Assembly: GCA_013433145.1 (NCBI GenBank)
Contig: CM024175.1
Location: 5,936,516-6,000,515 of the forward strand
Direction: 5' to 3'
Source: Ascaris suum
Lineage: Eukaryota; Nematoda; Chromadorea; Rhabditida; Ascarididae
DNA: 64,000 nucleotides
Both the position numbers and the translations under genes were made by a program. Of this stretch, positions 33,005 to 44,693 are shown one piece after another. Below the pieces are notes generated by a model. The model was given only the letters and a program-made list of their open reading frames with translations, was not told where the DNA came from and made no database searches. Every line of letters starts with the position of its first letter. Positions within the stretch are counted from its first letter, which is position 1.

Positions 33005-34573
33005 CTGCGCTCTTCTTCGCACATAAAATTTTGCATCATTCACGAGCCTCACTGTTGCATAAATAGTTTCAGTTGTGTGGGACATGTACTAACAGCACGG
33101 CAGTCGTTTCTCCTTAACTAATCGGCTGGACTCTCTAAAGAATGACCTGAGACAAATGCGATGACTTCTTACGAATACAATTTCAGTAAGACAAATGTGA
33201 AGGGTAAGTCAAAATGATTTATGGATTTAAACATGAAGAATACGCTGCCTGCAAATCGCATCTGAAATGATAACATTTGACAACCATACATGGGATACGT
33301 TCTAATTGAAAGTTCGCCTCTCTTCTTAAAGTGGAGCAGGAAATTCAGCTGTTGCATGCACATGCAGAGATGCCGTATATGTAACGCATGCTTGGCTATC
33401 CCTTCTATCTATCAAATATTTCTCTGTCCTTTTCTTTATGCGTTACAGCGAAAATATCCATTTCATATCTTGAGTTTCATACAGCTCAACTGAGAAGGGT
33501 TGTGTTCTCTACTGTTACCAGAAGAAATTCGACAGACCTGTTACATGTTACCTTAAAGTCAGTGAGCTCATCTGGAACGTGGCTAAGCACGCGTCGGTCA
33601 CTTGCTTCTTTCATTACTCGCCGACTTGTGCTGATTTCAACATCTTAATTCCGTTTTGCTAGCTACAGAGTCGGCGGTGCTACGAGACACTCTGTTGCTC
33701 TGAACGACTTTCTGAATGAGCAAGCCGGATGCCTACAAACCTTCCTTGTTAATTGGAGCCTTCGAGTTTGCTTGCTGATATTCTTTGTTGCTTGCTTATT
33801 TGAGCTTATCTGCTCCTCTCGAGTTTCCTTTATCCTTCAGTTCGTCTCGCATATTTCTAGTTGCAGCTTCATATCAAAAGGAGGAGAAAATAAAGGGAAA
33901 AACTAATTCAAAGAAATGTTTCAAAAAGCTGCAAGATTTAAAAATACCGGTTTTCTCTCGGTCCCTCATACAAACCTCGGACTGTAGAGGTTTCGTGTCA
34001 ATTTGCTTCCCGATAAAGCCTTTTGATAGATGAAGCGCAGCTAATTTTTCCAGTGCACAAGTAATGCCCCAGCGGTGAGTGAGGGCGGTATGCCAGTTTC
34101 TTTCAAGCCCGTAACAACCTTTCTTTCACAGCAACAAACGACTACGACTGCCAGCAAGCAGAGTTTCTTTGACTGTGATTGTTGCAGGATGTCTTAATCG
34201 CGGCTTCTGCAAGGTGCTTTTATTGAATCGTCCTATATTTCAGCTTTGCTGAACTTCTCACCGAGTGAAAAAAAAAAGCCTGAAGAAGGGAGACGCAACC
34301 ACAAAAGGACCTCGTGATGAAGCCAGTTCCTTCACTCCTCGCTCTCCGTCCCCTCCCGGCTTTCTTCTGCGTTCAAGGCGTCAATGGCATCACTAAAAGC
34401 ACTTTTTCTCTCTCCTGTTTTCATCTATCAGACCATCTTCCACGTAGTTGTTCATTTTCGTACGAATCTTTATCAACTATTTCGGTAGATTCACAGCACT
34501 ATTTCTTAAATGGCGAACTACTTCCACCACTCTCTTCCCCCCTCCACCTCCCTCGCACCTCCTCACTTACGCC
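33005..34573. other. Spacer without a recognisable gene
   Basis: Pyrimidine-rich plus-strand frames near 33388-33648 and 34314-34570 lack splice signals and look like composition artefacts. The last 60 bp are a C/T-rich leader in front of the ATG at 34574. Confidence 0.5.
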
Positions 34574-36090
34574 ATGAATCGCAATCTGCATAGCGCGTGT
34601 TCAATTCCCAAAACTTTGCGGCAGAATTCTCCAAACGACGATTCTGACTTCTACGATGCACGACAAGCTCATCCACATGCGCGCAAAGAATTATTCAAAT
34701 GGGAAAACCCGTAAGTCAGTTTCAGTGCATTACGCCGGCCAAATTTTCTGGTGAGGCCAGGCGAACCTGTAGCTGAAAGTGGGCGACTCGCAGGTTTTGC
34801 ACGAATTGGTGGATGGAATTTCGGGAGTTAAGCAGGCCAAACTAACAGGACAAGTTTAAGACAACATAGTGCCACATGACTGCTTGTTAGGCAGCAAGGG
34901 GTCAACCGTATGCATCTTTTCCGCTCGGGACCTTTTTGACTTGATGATCTGACAACAAAATTATATTTGATTAGCGTTATAACTCGCTAAGGTTGCTAAT
35001 TTATTCATCAATGCAAAAAACGCGTCGCAATAGTCTTTCTGTGCACGTCTTGACAATTATGCGGAAATGCTGCCTGCAGATATTGCAAGAAGTAAGGTAG
35101 AAATGTTCGAGGTTGGAAGATATTTCAAGTCATTGTTGATATAAAGTGAAAAGAATCCGCCGCGTGATCAAACACACATCAAAAGGCAGCAACAACACAA
35201 CCTCGGCGTATGCTTTCACTCTCAGTGAACTCACTCACTCATCTTATATCGAAGCAGAGAATTATGAAAGTGTAGTAGGTGCAAGTGACACGCATTATGC
35301 CTTTGAAAAAACGAAGTGATGAGCTGCAAGAAGAAATACAATCGAACTTATAAATGCAAATGTGATTCGAGTAAGACTTCACAAATGCTAGAAGGCGATT
35401 CCTCGAATGGAACGACTCACTTCGACCTCACTACGATCTTGATTTATTCGCGTTCCTCTACTGCCGTAAGTTTCGACGATAAAAAACTTTTCACCTCCAC
35501 TCTAATTATGCAATATTTATTCCCACTAAAGTAAACAAATCTTCAGCGGATAAAATCACGCTTATATATATGGCGTTTACGATTCATATTGGATAAGAAT
35601 AAAACATTGTAAGGGTGATCAGTAAACTTTCGTACAGAGCAGAGAAGTAGTGACTGTAAGACAGTGCAAACTCTCTGCAAACGCCTTAAGGCAAGGGTCG
35701 ATGCGTATAAAGGAGAGCGTGTTTGCATACATGCAATCAGTGTGCTGTTGGCTGTCTACGTGAGTTGTGACTTTAGCGACGGTCGGTTCTGACCTTAGCG
35801 GTTTGCGATCGAAGCGCAAAGTGGGTGAACCGTGAGAAGTACCCGCTGCTGGTTGATGGGGGAGACGGCACACTATTCGCACCAAGGCTCTGTCATAGCG
35901 ACGATGTTATCCCCTCCGTCTTACTGTTATTGACTTTTTAAGGCTTAATAAAAACAACAACCTCTTTCTTGTTGCCAGATTACACAGCATGTGGTCGAGC
36001 CTCGAAAGAGAAGGAACTTGCGAATCCTTCAGGGAGAAGTTAAGGATAGAGGACCAAAACATGGACCCTGCATCATTGAGCGTAGGATAA
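34574..36090 (+). CDS. Unrecognised gene, two exons
   Basis: The first exon (34574-34710) starts at an ATG, encodes 45 codons (MNRNLHSACSIPKTLRQ, later DDSDFYDARQAHPHARKEL) and ends CCC|GTAAGT. The second (35979-36090, acceptor CTTTCTTGTTGCCAG) joins in phase (CC + A makes Pro). It continues LHSMWSSLEREGTCESF to a TAA, giving 82 residues. A GTAGGA just before the stop could be a donor to a later exon. The protein is hydrophilic, with no signal peptide or motif I know. The intron contains another donor-terminated frame (35319-35465, MSCKKKYNRTYKCKC...) of uncertain meaning. Confidence 0.4.
35590..35890. other. GC-richer island, possible dispersed repeat
   Basis: Base composition is visibly less AT-rich than its surroundings. 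The minus strand has a long frame (HGSPTLRFDRKPLRSEP and on) with no splice sites. It looks like an insertion rather than local sequence. I cannot name the element. Confidence 0.3.
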
Positions 36091-36968
36091 CTGATTGGAG
36101 GCACATATTATTTCAGAGAAAACAGGGCTTTTTCTATGGCAAAGCGAAAGCACTCGAGAACCTTTTAGCATCTCTAAAACAACTGCACATCCGTGTTTCA
36201 TATTATGCAACAACAGAGAACCGTTTGCGACTTTCTTTTCCAAACGAAACAAACAACAGTGATATTAGACGTCCTAGAATTTTTGAGCTAAAATGTACGT
36301 TTCTATTTCCAATCAAGGGAATACCGATGGAAGCCAATAAGCTAAGCAGTTCATCGGCTTCGATCTTAACGAAGCTTAAATCATTCTTCCAACCAGATCC
36401 TTACGTACGTCACTGAAATCAAATTTTTCTCGCTTTCACTGAAGATAGACTAAAAAGCAGATCTTTCGCTTCGGATATGAAACCTGTTTGCAATATTGCT
36501 GAGTGAATTACAAAACGAAAAAAAAAGAGCTTTACGCAATAATTTCGGCTTATTTAATTAACTGCTGTTTCTAATTCAAAGGGTATCTGCGCTTTATTTC
36601 TCTTTACGTTCACATTTCTGCTTTCATATAATCACCTCAATTCATCGAAAAACTGGGTTCTGCTAGTCGACTGAAACGGTAAATTGTTCTAAGCGTGGAA
36701 AATCATATCAGTTTTCACTTGATATTTAATAAATTATTATCAGATCAGGGGAATATAACGCAGTAATAAATTTGACGAAACCCTGTTGAAAGATATGGAT
36801 AGAATGGCCACATTTTATTTGTCGAAAGACGTCGCAAACCATACAAACCATACAGGTAATTTTCAAGAAACTTGATACCGTCCGGAAGACCAGTTAGGTG
36901 GTTCATAAAGACTACTCATAGGCAGCTGGTCAACAGCTTTTTCTGCTGGTATATGAGGAAATATCACA

Positions 36969-37985
36969 ATGTATTATGCAGCATGGAAACCTCGTAACTG
37001 TTCCTCACCGAACGTGAACAGAAAAATCACAGCTTTTATGGATATGTCATTTTGCCTTAGCATCAATCAACGTAACGCTTTAGGACTCGATGTCGCAAGG
37101 AAAGGTAAGAATCGAAGCAATGAATTACAAAAAGTAGCACACATGAATATGACCTAATGATGCAAAGAATACAGTTACGACTTTAGTAGACGCCTTAAAG
37201 TGGGCGGTAACTCGTAATCTCATGCCTCTTAGCAGGTATTAAATATTGGTCATAAAGAAATATTTTTTATAGGACCTTTGTTCATCGCAGCGTTCTCACT
37301 TAAAAAGCTGATTTCGTGCAAGCAGCAGCACGAACTTTGCTGTACAACTATTGAAAGCACTTTTTCAACAAGTTGTGTTGTTCGTCGCTTGTCCGATCGT
37401 GAAATAATCTCAAAAAACAACCGATTACCTTCCGCATAAAAGCGTCCATTGTTCAGTAAGGAAATCTATCAAGTAAACTCTTCGACTTCATTTAACATCA
37501 AGAGATTCCAGCAAAAATCCCATCAGTATTACGCATCATAATTTGACGTTTTCGAGAAGAAAACATAGGTAATCTTCAATTCCTATAGTCAGTTATATGG
37601 CCATCGGCAAATCTTCTATTCTCAACGACATGCATTTTTAGCTATTATTTCTTTGCCTCGATCTGTTATGTAAAACCCGGATAGCTTGATTTTTTCGCCT
37701 CCACTACATAATTGCAAAATACTTCGACAGCCAAAGAAAACGATAGTCTTTATGGCGCTGTCCCACTAATCAACATACCTCGGGATGCACTCATTCTTAA
37801 TTTGCATGCTTTGGATCCGCGCATCAGTGGGCACGAAATTACTGTCAACAACGTGCTGATGAAACAACTGTTCCGAATCTTTGAAATCATCATACTGATT
37901 CACAAACATAACTGCATCAAGCTAAAATCAGTCCAAAACGCACAGTTAGCTGAGATCTCGAGCAAGTCGCTCCCTGCACCCTCAG
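36969..37985 (+). CDS. Unrecognised gene, first two exons
   Basis: Exon 1 (36969-37104) begins MYYAAWKPRNCSSPNVNRK, contains MDMSFCLSINQRNALG and ends AAAG|GTAAGA, a consensus donor. Exon 2 (37731-37985, acceptor ACTTCGACAG) joins in phase (G + CC makes Ala). It reads ENDSLYGAVPLINIPRDAL and LRFEI-like hydrophobic segments (RIFEIIILIHKH), ending at an AG|GTCAGT donor. Reading through that donor reaches a stop at 38015-38017. The GAVPL-x-IPRDALI stretch faintly recalls the first strands of a PH domain, but I would not assign it. Total about 130 residues so far; a third exon may exist. Confidence 0.42.
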
Positions 37986-38017
37986 GTCAGTCATACACTA
38001 GAATCACAGGCAGCTAG

Positions 38018-40497
38018 TAAGGAACCTAGTAGGTACGTCGACAATTACACGCGCAGTCCCCTCTTATAACTCATAACGGTGTGAAGCGTAAACAAACGGC
38101 TTTAAACAAACCCAGGAGTCTTCTGACTGCGAAAGAGCAAATGAAAGAAGAAATCCTGCTTCGATAAATATGAAAAACAAAGACGCGAAATGTGCTCAAT
38201 TTTTCAACCCCTCTGCTGCCTTTTCCAGATTCTTAAAGCTTTCTCGCCGAACCACTTTAAACTTTCTGTTGTCCCATCGCATATATAAGGGTCGCTAAAA
38301 GTAAACTAACAGTTATGTGTGGTTTTTACTTTTGTCGTTAAATGATTCTGTAGAACATACCTCTCATTTGCATTTTCTCCACATCTAGCGACGAATTCGC
38401 CACCGTTCGCTGCCTTCCTCCCCCTCCTCCTCCCTCGCCAAAAGGACTTTTAATTCTCCCAAAAACACTTTTTACAAGTGGAAGGCTGTCATATGGCGAA
38501 GAAATTATTAGCTTACCATTCAGCAATGCTCATACTTTAGATTGCCTCAGACATCAATCTTTGACTCACCAAAACTGGACATTTCATCAAATCCATGAAT
38601 ATTTTGAGGCAAGATGCGGAGGATGCGAAATGTAATCAAAAACATCAGTGCATGTGATTTTCGGTTACTGGAATCATAAGGAAGTTATAAATTTAGGTTA
38701 TTAGGAAATCATATCAACGTTAACGCTTCGCAGACAAAGAAATAAGTCTTCAGCACAGTCAACCAACCAAAAAGTATAAAAATGAAAAACGGTCCATGGC
38801 CCACTAGCAAGAGAGTGAACCTGCCTCCTCTCGCGACCATTCGCCTAGACGGCCTCTCTAAGATTAGGAAATCCAAAACCCCGAAATTACTGAGATTGTT
38901 TAAGCATCATATAAAAGTACTGATATGCCGAGTTCTACAGCGAAATACAACTGTGTGCTGGTCCACACGCTCCATACCGAAAATTTCCCATCCTCTGCTT
39001 TCCCTCTCAAAGAAAAATAAAGGTTCTTTGAGAGGGACGGGAGGTGGAACGGGATAAAGAAGAAGGGAGATGGAGTAAGACAGATTTATCGTCAGCGAGA
39101 TGTTTTTGGCTGAAGGAAGTTCTCGGGAGCGTGGAAAAAAAATCCCATAATGAATTAGATAAAACCCGTCAAAAAGCCGTTAAAAGCGATTCCCTCAGCT
39201 ATATCGTCTTCCTCGAAACCAAATCAGAACTGTTAACGTGTGCAGTTCACTTGGACGCTGTTGTATTTCTTCTTAGTCTTAGGGACTTTTGTTTCTTGAG
39301 GACACAATTCTTAAATGCCACTATTAATTTGGAATTAGATGTACTGGCAAAAAAGTCACCTGTGATGAGCAGGTTTCCACCTAAAGAGCGCGCAGGATTT
39401 GGAATTCGATCATTCTTCTTATAGCTAGCGTACCCCATTGAAAGCACTTTCCTTCCTTGAAACTGACCCCTAAATCAACTTTCAACCTGACCAGTTCACT
39501 ACTATGCGAAATAACAGACATTCAATATTCTTTATCTACGCAAAAAACGCTCATCTTCAACGCTTGACTTATTCTAACAAAATTCCTACGATGCCGTTTT
39601 GACTCATTTTCTGAGATACTATGTTGCGATAATAAAGTCGATAAATTTGTTTGCCTTTCAGCAATTCAGTGAGTTTGCGTTTCAATGTTGTTGCAACTAG
39701 TCTTTATGCCAAAAAATATTATGGAATTTCGATCCGTTCTTTCTGAGCCCATGGTTCACCCCGTTTTCCCTGGTGTATTTTCTTTCTCGCTTATTACCCT
39801 TGCAATGGTTTTTTGCCTTACTTATATATGTGCTCTCCCTCCATGGGATGATGTGTGACTTTTGAACAAACTAAATAAACAACAGAAATGTGTGCAAGCG
39901 GTTTTAATTAACCGGATCGAAAAGCTATGAGACAAATTATCATTACCACCCTTTTCGAAAAAGGCTCCGCAGGGATAGCTAACTGTTTCATTAGGCGGAC
40001 CACCACTCACTACTACCAGCTTGCTGCTTGCTGGCTGGAATTAGTGCACGTCTTCATCCGTCCGTAAAATTAATTACCTCCAACTCTCTACTCGCTATTA
40101 GCATCAGTGGTCGGGTGGGCGTCTTGCTACACCGCTCTCGTCAATAAGAACGGTCTTATGAAAAGACATCAGCAAAATTTAATAAAGTCATAAAGTCATT
40201 AACAGAGTAGTTGAAGTGAGTAGCTGATTCTTATATTAGCAAGCGCCCACTCTTTCCTACAGTATAGAAAAACTATATGGCACAATTAGGTGAGTAAGAA
40301 GCAAAAAAGCCGTCATTAGTCTGGTGTCTAATTTGCTGGTGGATTACTGACCACAGATCGCTGGTTTCCCCCAAAAGCATATCCATATAAATCCCCAAAA
40401 GCATATTGCTGGTGATCCCCAAAAGCATACCCAAAAGCATATAAAAGCATATCATCGCCTACTTATGTTACGTTAATTACAGCTACTTTCAGTTGTT
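38018..40497. other. Spacer with unassigned frames and a short repeat cluster
   Basis: A 126-codon plus frame (39044-39424) is mildly coding in look (KEVLGSVEKKSHNELDK) but has no start or splice evidence. Another plus frame starts at ATG 38782. From 40368 to 40452 the motif CCCAAAAGCATA recurs about five times, irregularly spaced. The other bases show nothing. Confidence 0.35.
40368..40452. repeat. Irregular cluster of CCCAAAAGCATA repeats
   Basis: Three near-identical copies of CCCCAAAAGCATA plus two shorter ones within 85 bp. On the minus strand they would read Met-Leu-Leu-Gly repeats, which I take to be incidental. Confidence 0.75.
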
Positions 40498-40680
40498 ATG
40501 TTATTGCAAATCGTAATAATATTCATTGGCGGTGGATTAAACAGTTTGCCAGTAAACGCGAGTGCTGTTTCTACCCTGACCGCTACCGCTACTTCCTATG
40601 AGGTTTGGAATGTTATTACCCCAACTTTGCTCGATAAAGCTAATGCTGCAGCTCGTAAGCAATTGCAAAAAATAATTTAA
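40498..40680 (+). CDS. Possible small secreted peptide, 60 residues
   Basis: ATG preceded at 5 nt by a good acceptor (GCTACTTTCAG), which suits either spliced-leader addition or an internal exon. The first 22 residues (MLLQIVIIFIGGGLNSLPVNAS) look like a signal peptide. They are followed by a Thr/Ala-rich stretch and a basic amphipathic end (NAAARKQLQKII). There are no Cys residues and no known family. It could equally be the last exon of an upstream gene. Confidence 0.33.
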   Translation: MLLQIVIIFIGGGLNSLPVNASAVSTLTATATSYEVWNVITPTLLDKANAAARKQLQKII

Positions 40681-41056
40681 AACGAATCGCTACGTGTCGC
40701 AGATGTAGACAACAGTCGCGAAGTGGGCCTCGCGGCGGGAACCCGAAGTTCAGCTGCTTCCATGTTACGTGTCATTCTAACTTCAACGTATTTTGATAAC
40801 ATTATTGCATAGAAATGAATGAAACAGCAGTACGGGTACTATGGACGCAACAAACATCGCTACCGACATCTATTGGAAAAAAATTCAAGCGAGTTGCTAG
40901 TGTTTTCCGATTGGTGATCGAACAACAACGACGCATACACATCGCTTCCTATATCACAATAACTTTAGATAGCAACATAAACATCGCCGAATAAACAATT
41001 TATTGAGTGTAAAGTAGCTCTATTACTCAGCATTGGTTCTTCTAGAACGCGTTCAC

Positions 41057-41239
41057 AACATTTCTATGGGCTACTATTAGATCTTTTGCAGGCGTTGTAC
41101 CATCAAGCAATAACGCAGTTTGACCGTAATAACCGATCAGAAATGTTGCTTTCAACATTTCTGATCGGTTATTACGGTCAAACTGCGTTATTGCTTGATG
41201 GTACAGCCTGCAAAAGATCTAATAGCCCATAGAAATGTT
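41057..41239. mobile_element. Foldback (long inverted repeat) element, 183 bp
   Basis: The left arm 41057-41147 (91 nt) and right arm 41154-41239 (86 nt) are reverse complements. The only differences are two small insertions in the left arm (3 nt after GGGCT, 2 nt after CAGGC). The loop is GCTTTC. Both outer ends and both loop-side ends carry the same short motif (AACATTTCT/AGAAATGTT). No coding capacity. This fits a foldback-type MITE or a hairpin-forming repeat. Target-site duplications are not clear. Confidence 0.8.
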
Positions 41240-41241
41240 AG

Positions 41242-41342
41242 ATTGTGATTAATGATTAATTGTGATTAATGACCAACGAGTCGATACTAAGCGATGCGAT
41301 TCAGCTCAGACAACATATTAGATTTTGGTTGTGATTAATGAT
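41242..41342. repeat. Short direct repeats of ATTGTGATTAATGA
   Basis: Two copies 16 bp apart (41242 and 41258) and a third diverged copy at 41329, starting right at the edge of the foldback element. Confidence 0.7.
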
Positions 41343-42334
41343 AAATGAGAAACGATGAAAGAACAAAAGTTGACAATTACGACAATTAGAGGAAATGCAC
41401 CGAAAAATGTAAGCGATGAAATTGGCAATTATCTTATGAAACATCTCTTTCGTAATTTGTCGACGTTCGAGGACAGCTCATTGAATTAGCGGCTTTCTTT
41501 GTAAGACTCCATTGGCCGTCCTGCTCCATATAACATATATTTTGTAGTGACGAGTGAGTTGCACTTTTTACCGATGAGCATATAACTTTGATTTTTCATT
41601 CAATCTTACCATTATGGCTCATTTGCCCTTTAATTTCTTCTTTTTCTTTCTTAATTGACCTAAAATGTTTCACAGTGAATTCTGACAGTCTATTTTAATG
41701 CACATAAACCTCCTTTTTGTTAATCTCGGATGGATTTTGTGCATCTCCAAGTTCAGTCTGTTGACGTGAATATTTCACTTCACTGAATTCTGCTAATATC
41801 ACTTCCTAGTTTCACATATTGTTGATAACCGTGCCCAGTAAACTATAGAAACTCATTCAGTATTCTTTGATAATTTTTTCCAGTGAGCCAATGCAATGCT
41901 ATGAAAGCATTCACTTTCTGCTTCAAAGCCCTATTCCTTGTTGACAGTGACATAAAGCAGCATGTGAAAATGCGCAACGACAATTACTCGGAAGTGAAAC
42001 AAAATCCAAACATTGGTTACTCGAAAATAAAATCACATCAACGATAAGCAATATGAAAGCAATCCACAAGGCGATTGCTCTGATGCTATTATGACATTTA
42101 ATCAACGACACGACCACGTAATGACAAGTTTGAACAATTTCCAAAATTTAATAATAAGTGAGGTGTAAAGGATTTTAATGAAATTGCTTAGCTTTCGGAA
42201 AAGGAAGAGAAGAGGCGAAGCATATTTTAAGTAACGTTGAATCTAGATGTTTAGGAGTTGATGATTTTCATAGCGAATTGTTAGAAATGACGTGCCGATG
42301 GGTTTATTAGTTAAAGGAAGCAGCCAGCACTAAC
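41343..42334. other. Downstream of VWA paralogue 1; possible last exon only
   Basis: A weak candidate for the missing final VWA exon is 41842-41799 (minus; acceptor TTTCTATAG, 14 codons then TGA), which fits the required phase. Apart from that I see nothing. Confidence 0.25.
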
Positions 42335-44693
42335 CTGTCACAACGAGCACCTGGGCGATCCGCAATGCGGGATCGGAAGTGGTGAAAGAAGCAATCTTCT
42401 TTGCTTCTTCGAATGCCTCTTTCCCATGCAAAACGACGAGCAATTTCTTCATGCGATCGCCAGAAGTGCTCTTGTCAAGAATACTTAGTGCAAATTGAAC
42501 AGCCTATAACTATTAAACAATGAAAATCAAATAAGTAAGGGAGATGGCCAAATGAGCCAGTATGATATACGCTTTTATCCTTTCTCCGCTTATCCAATCA
42601 ACTTTTTAAGCTGCTAGAAAACCACAAAGTATGAGGAGTTAAGTGATCACACATTGATTAATCTGCAAGTTTGTACTAGTCTTACGCTAGAGAATTGTTT
42701 TCTTATAAGCCGGTCGACGTAAAATGAGGTGGTTGCTCGGAAGTGCTATCAATTTTTTCTACACTTAAATATCGATGACTTGTTTCGAAGTCGATGGATT
42801 AATGCGATTTATGATGTACGAAACGCTCTATAACATACGTTATATCCGCCAAATTTCGTAAATTTAGGCAATTTATGCGCTAACATGCACAGAGAGATGC
42901 AAATATACCTCATAGAGACTGCGTTCTTGTGATAAGAGCTTACTTAAACTGCACAAAATTTCACTTGTAATTATTAAGACCACAATTATAAAATGCGCAT
43001 CTGCTTCGAAGACATTCTGCCAACGAGATCGGAAAAGTTCTAAGCCCTAAAGTCATAGATCCTTCTTCCGACTGCAAGTTCCTCTCGAAGTGCTAACCAT
43101 TCAATGTTGCTCATCACGTCGAATCACCTTCGCAGGAATAAGAATGAATAATTGAAACGTTTCAGACGCTTCAATGACTGTACAACTTTTACTGATAAAA
43201 TAGCAGGAAAGGTAGGATGAAAACTTTTGCACTTCGATTATAAGTGCTCTCTGAAATTTTTGGGAACTTACAAGTCTTAGATTGAAAACGAGCCCACCTT
43301 CCTATCGTTCCATCACTCAAAGCCACAAAAATTGGTAAATCTATGAATCCCAAGTCTTAAAACAGATATTTTCAAAAACGTTGTTTTTATACTGCAGTTA
43401 TAGTGCTGCGAGTCGAACAACGCTCCGTTCACTTTTCAGAAATATTCCGCATATGATTCCTTATTAGTCTAACGGTCATGAATGCAATCAGTGTTATAAT
43501 CATCACTCGATTTTCTAAGTCCTCCTCTGACTAATTATCCATAAAAGCTTTCTGAACTCTATCGAGGCTCTGAAATCTGCGAACACTCATTGAATTTTAG
43601 GCGACAACTTCAATACGCTAAATTGATATTTCGAGAGCTATTCTAGCATATATAAACTTGGAGTCTACCTTGTGTGCAGTGAATATAGGATTGGTTCTGC
43701 ACCACCAGTAACCACATGGAAGCCTATGTAGACTGAGGATCGCTTTCTGTAGACGCGCAACTTTTTCGATTTGATCGAATTTGATGCGGTATTGTGCCTC
43801 GTGGACTCGATCGAAGACAACAACACCAACACGCGTCTGCTGTAAATTATTACCACAATGTTAAACTTCAAATAAAACGTTCTCTTAGTTAAAACGCATA
43901 CGAAATTCAGTCGACTGTTGTTCAAAAATTTCGTCTGAAGCGGTAATCTCAAAGTAGGCACCCTCCGGTCCTAGGCGAACGGACGAGGTATAATATGCGT
44001 AGATCCGTAAATCAGCAAAATTTAGCGAATGCTCACTTTCCTGCCATTTCTTAGGTATATCGCATCACGCTCCAACGCCTACAATTACATCCTAATGGGG
44101 ATTGCACAAACAACTCACCGTCATTAGTTTTATCATATTGTGGCTGCAGGCCAAAGAGCACACAAAATGCAATATCCTTATGATAATCAAAAACGACAAT
44201 TTTGTAAAACTTATAATCGCTAAGTGTTTCTTTGAGGTCTGCACTTATGAGGTCTGTATTATAGTATAGAAATTCACCATATTCGTTATCTATTGCCTAT
44301 TTCCCGATACTCGAAAAGTACAAAGTTTATAAACTGGATGGGATAGCGGCAAATACGGACTTTCTTAGACGAGCGATGAAGTCATTGTAGTACTTATGCG
44401 AGCTATAATAATAAAAACGCTGCACATAGTGAACTATATTTACCTCGAGAGGCTTACAACCCAACTATAATAATTGTTCAGCTTTCACTGATCGATACCT
44501 TTTCATGGAATCCAATATCCAAATCATCAACATATTGCTTTAGGAAGTTTTTGACATCCTCAAAATCATCGTTGCTGATGTCGTAACTAGACTGAACAAC
44601 AAACATCACATCAGCTGCACCCAAATCGCACTTTGATGCGATAACTGTCGGCGCGGTTCCGTATATCAATTGACTTAGCAAGTAGAGTATCAT
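42335..44693 (-). CDS. Small von Willebrand factor A domain protein (VWA paralogue 1)
   Basis: Minus-strand exons 44693-44499, 43839-43669 and 42503-42335 join at phase 0 and 0; the third ends at phase 1 (ACAG|GTTAGT). They encode 178 residues before a final exon that is unresolved. The ATG is 11 nt after AAATTTCAG, a textbook nematode acceptor, probably for a spliced leader. A signal peptide (MILYLLSQLIYGTAPTVIAS) precedes a VWA domain: first strand ADVMFVV, second strand TRVGVVVF, central strand KKLLVVL, fifth strand RIAQVLVV. The metal site is degenerate: DxSxS reads Q-S-S-Y-D, and the usual TDG is LHG. A Cys pair (PCGYWWC) precedes the Thr loop, as in the paralogue. Probably secreted and metal-independent if it binds anything; partner unknown. 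Confidence 0.75.
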
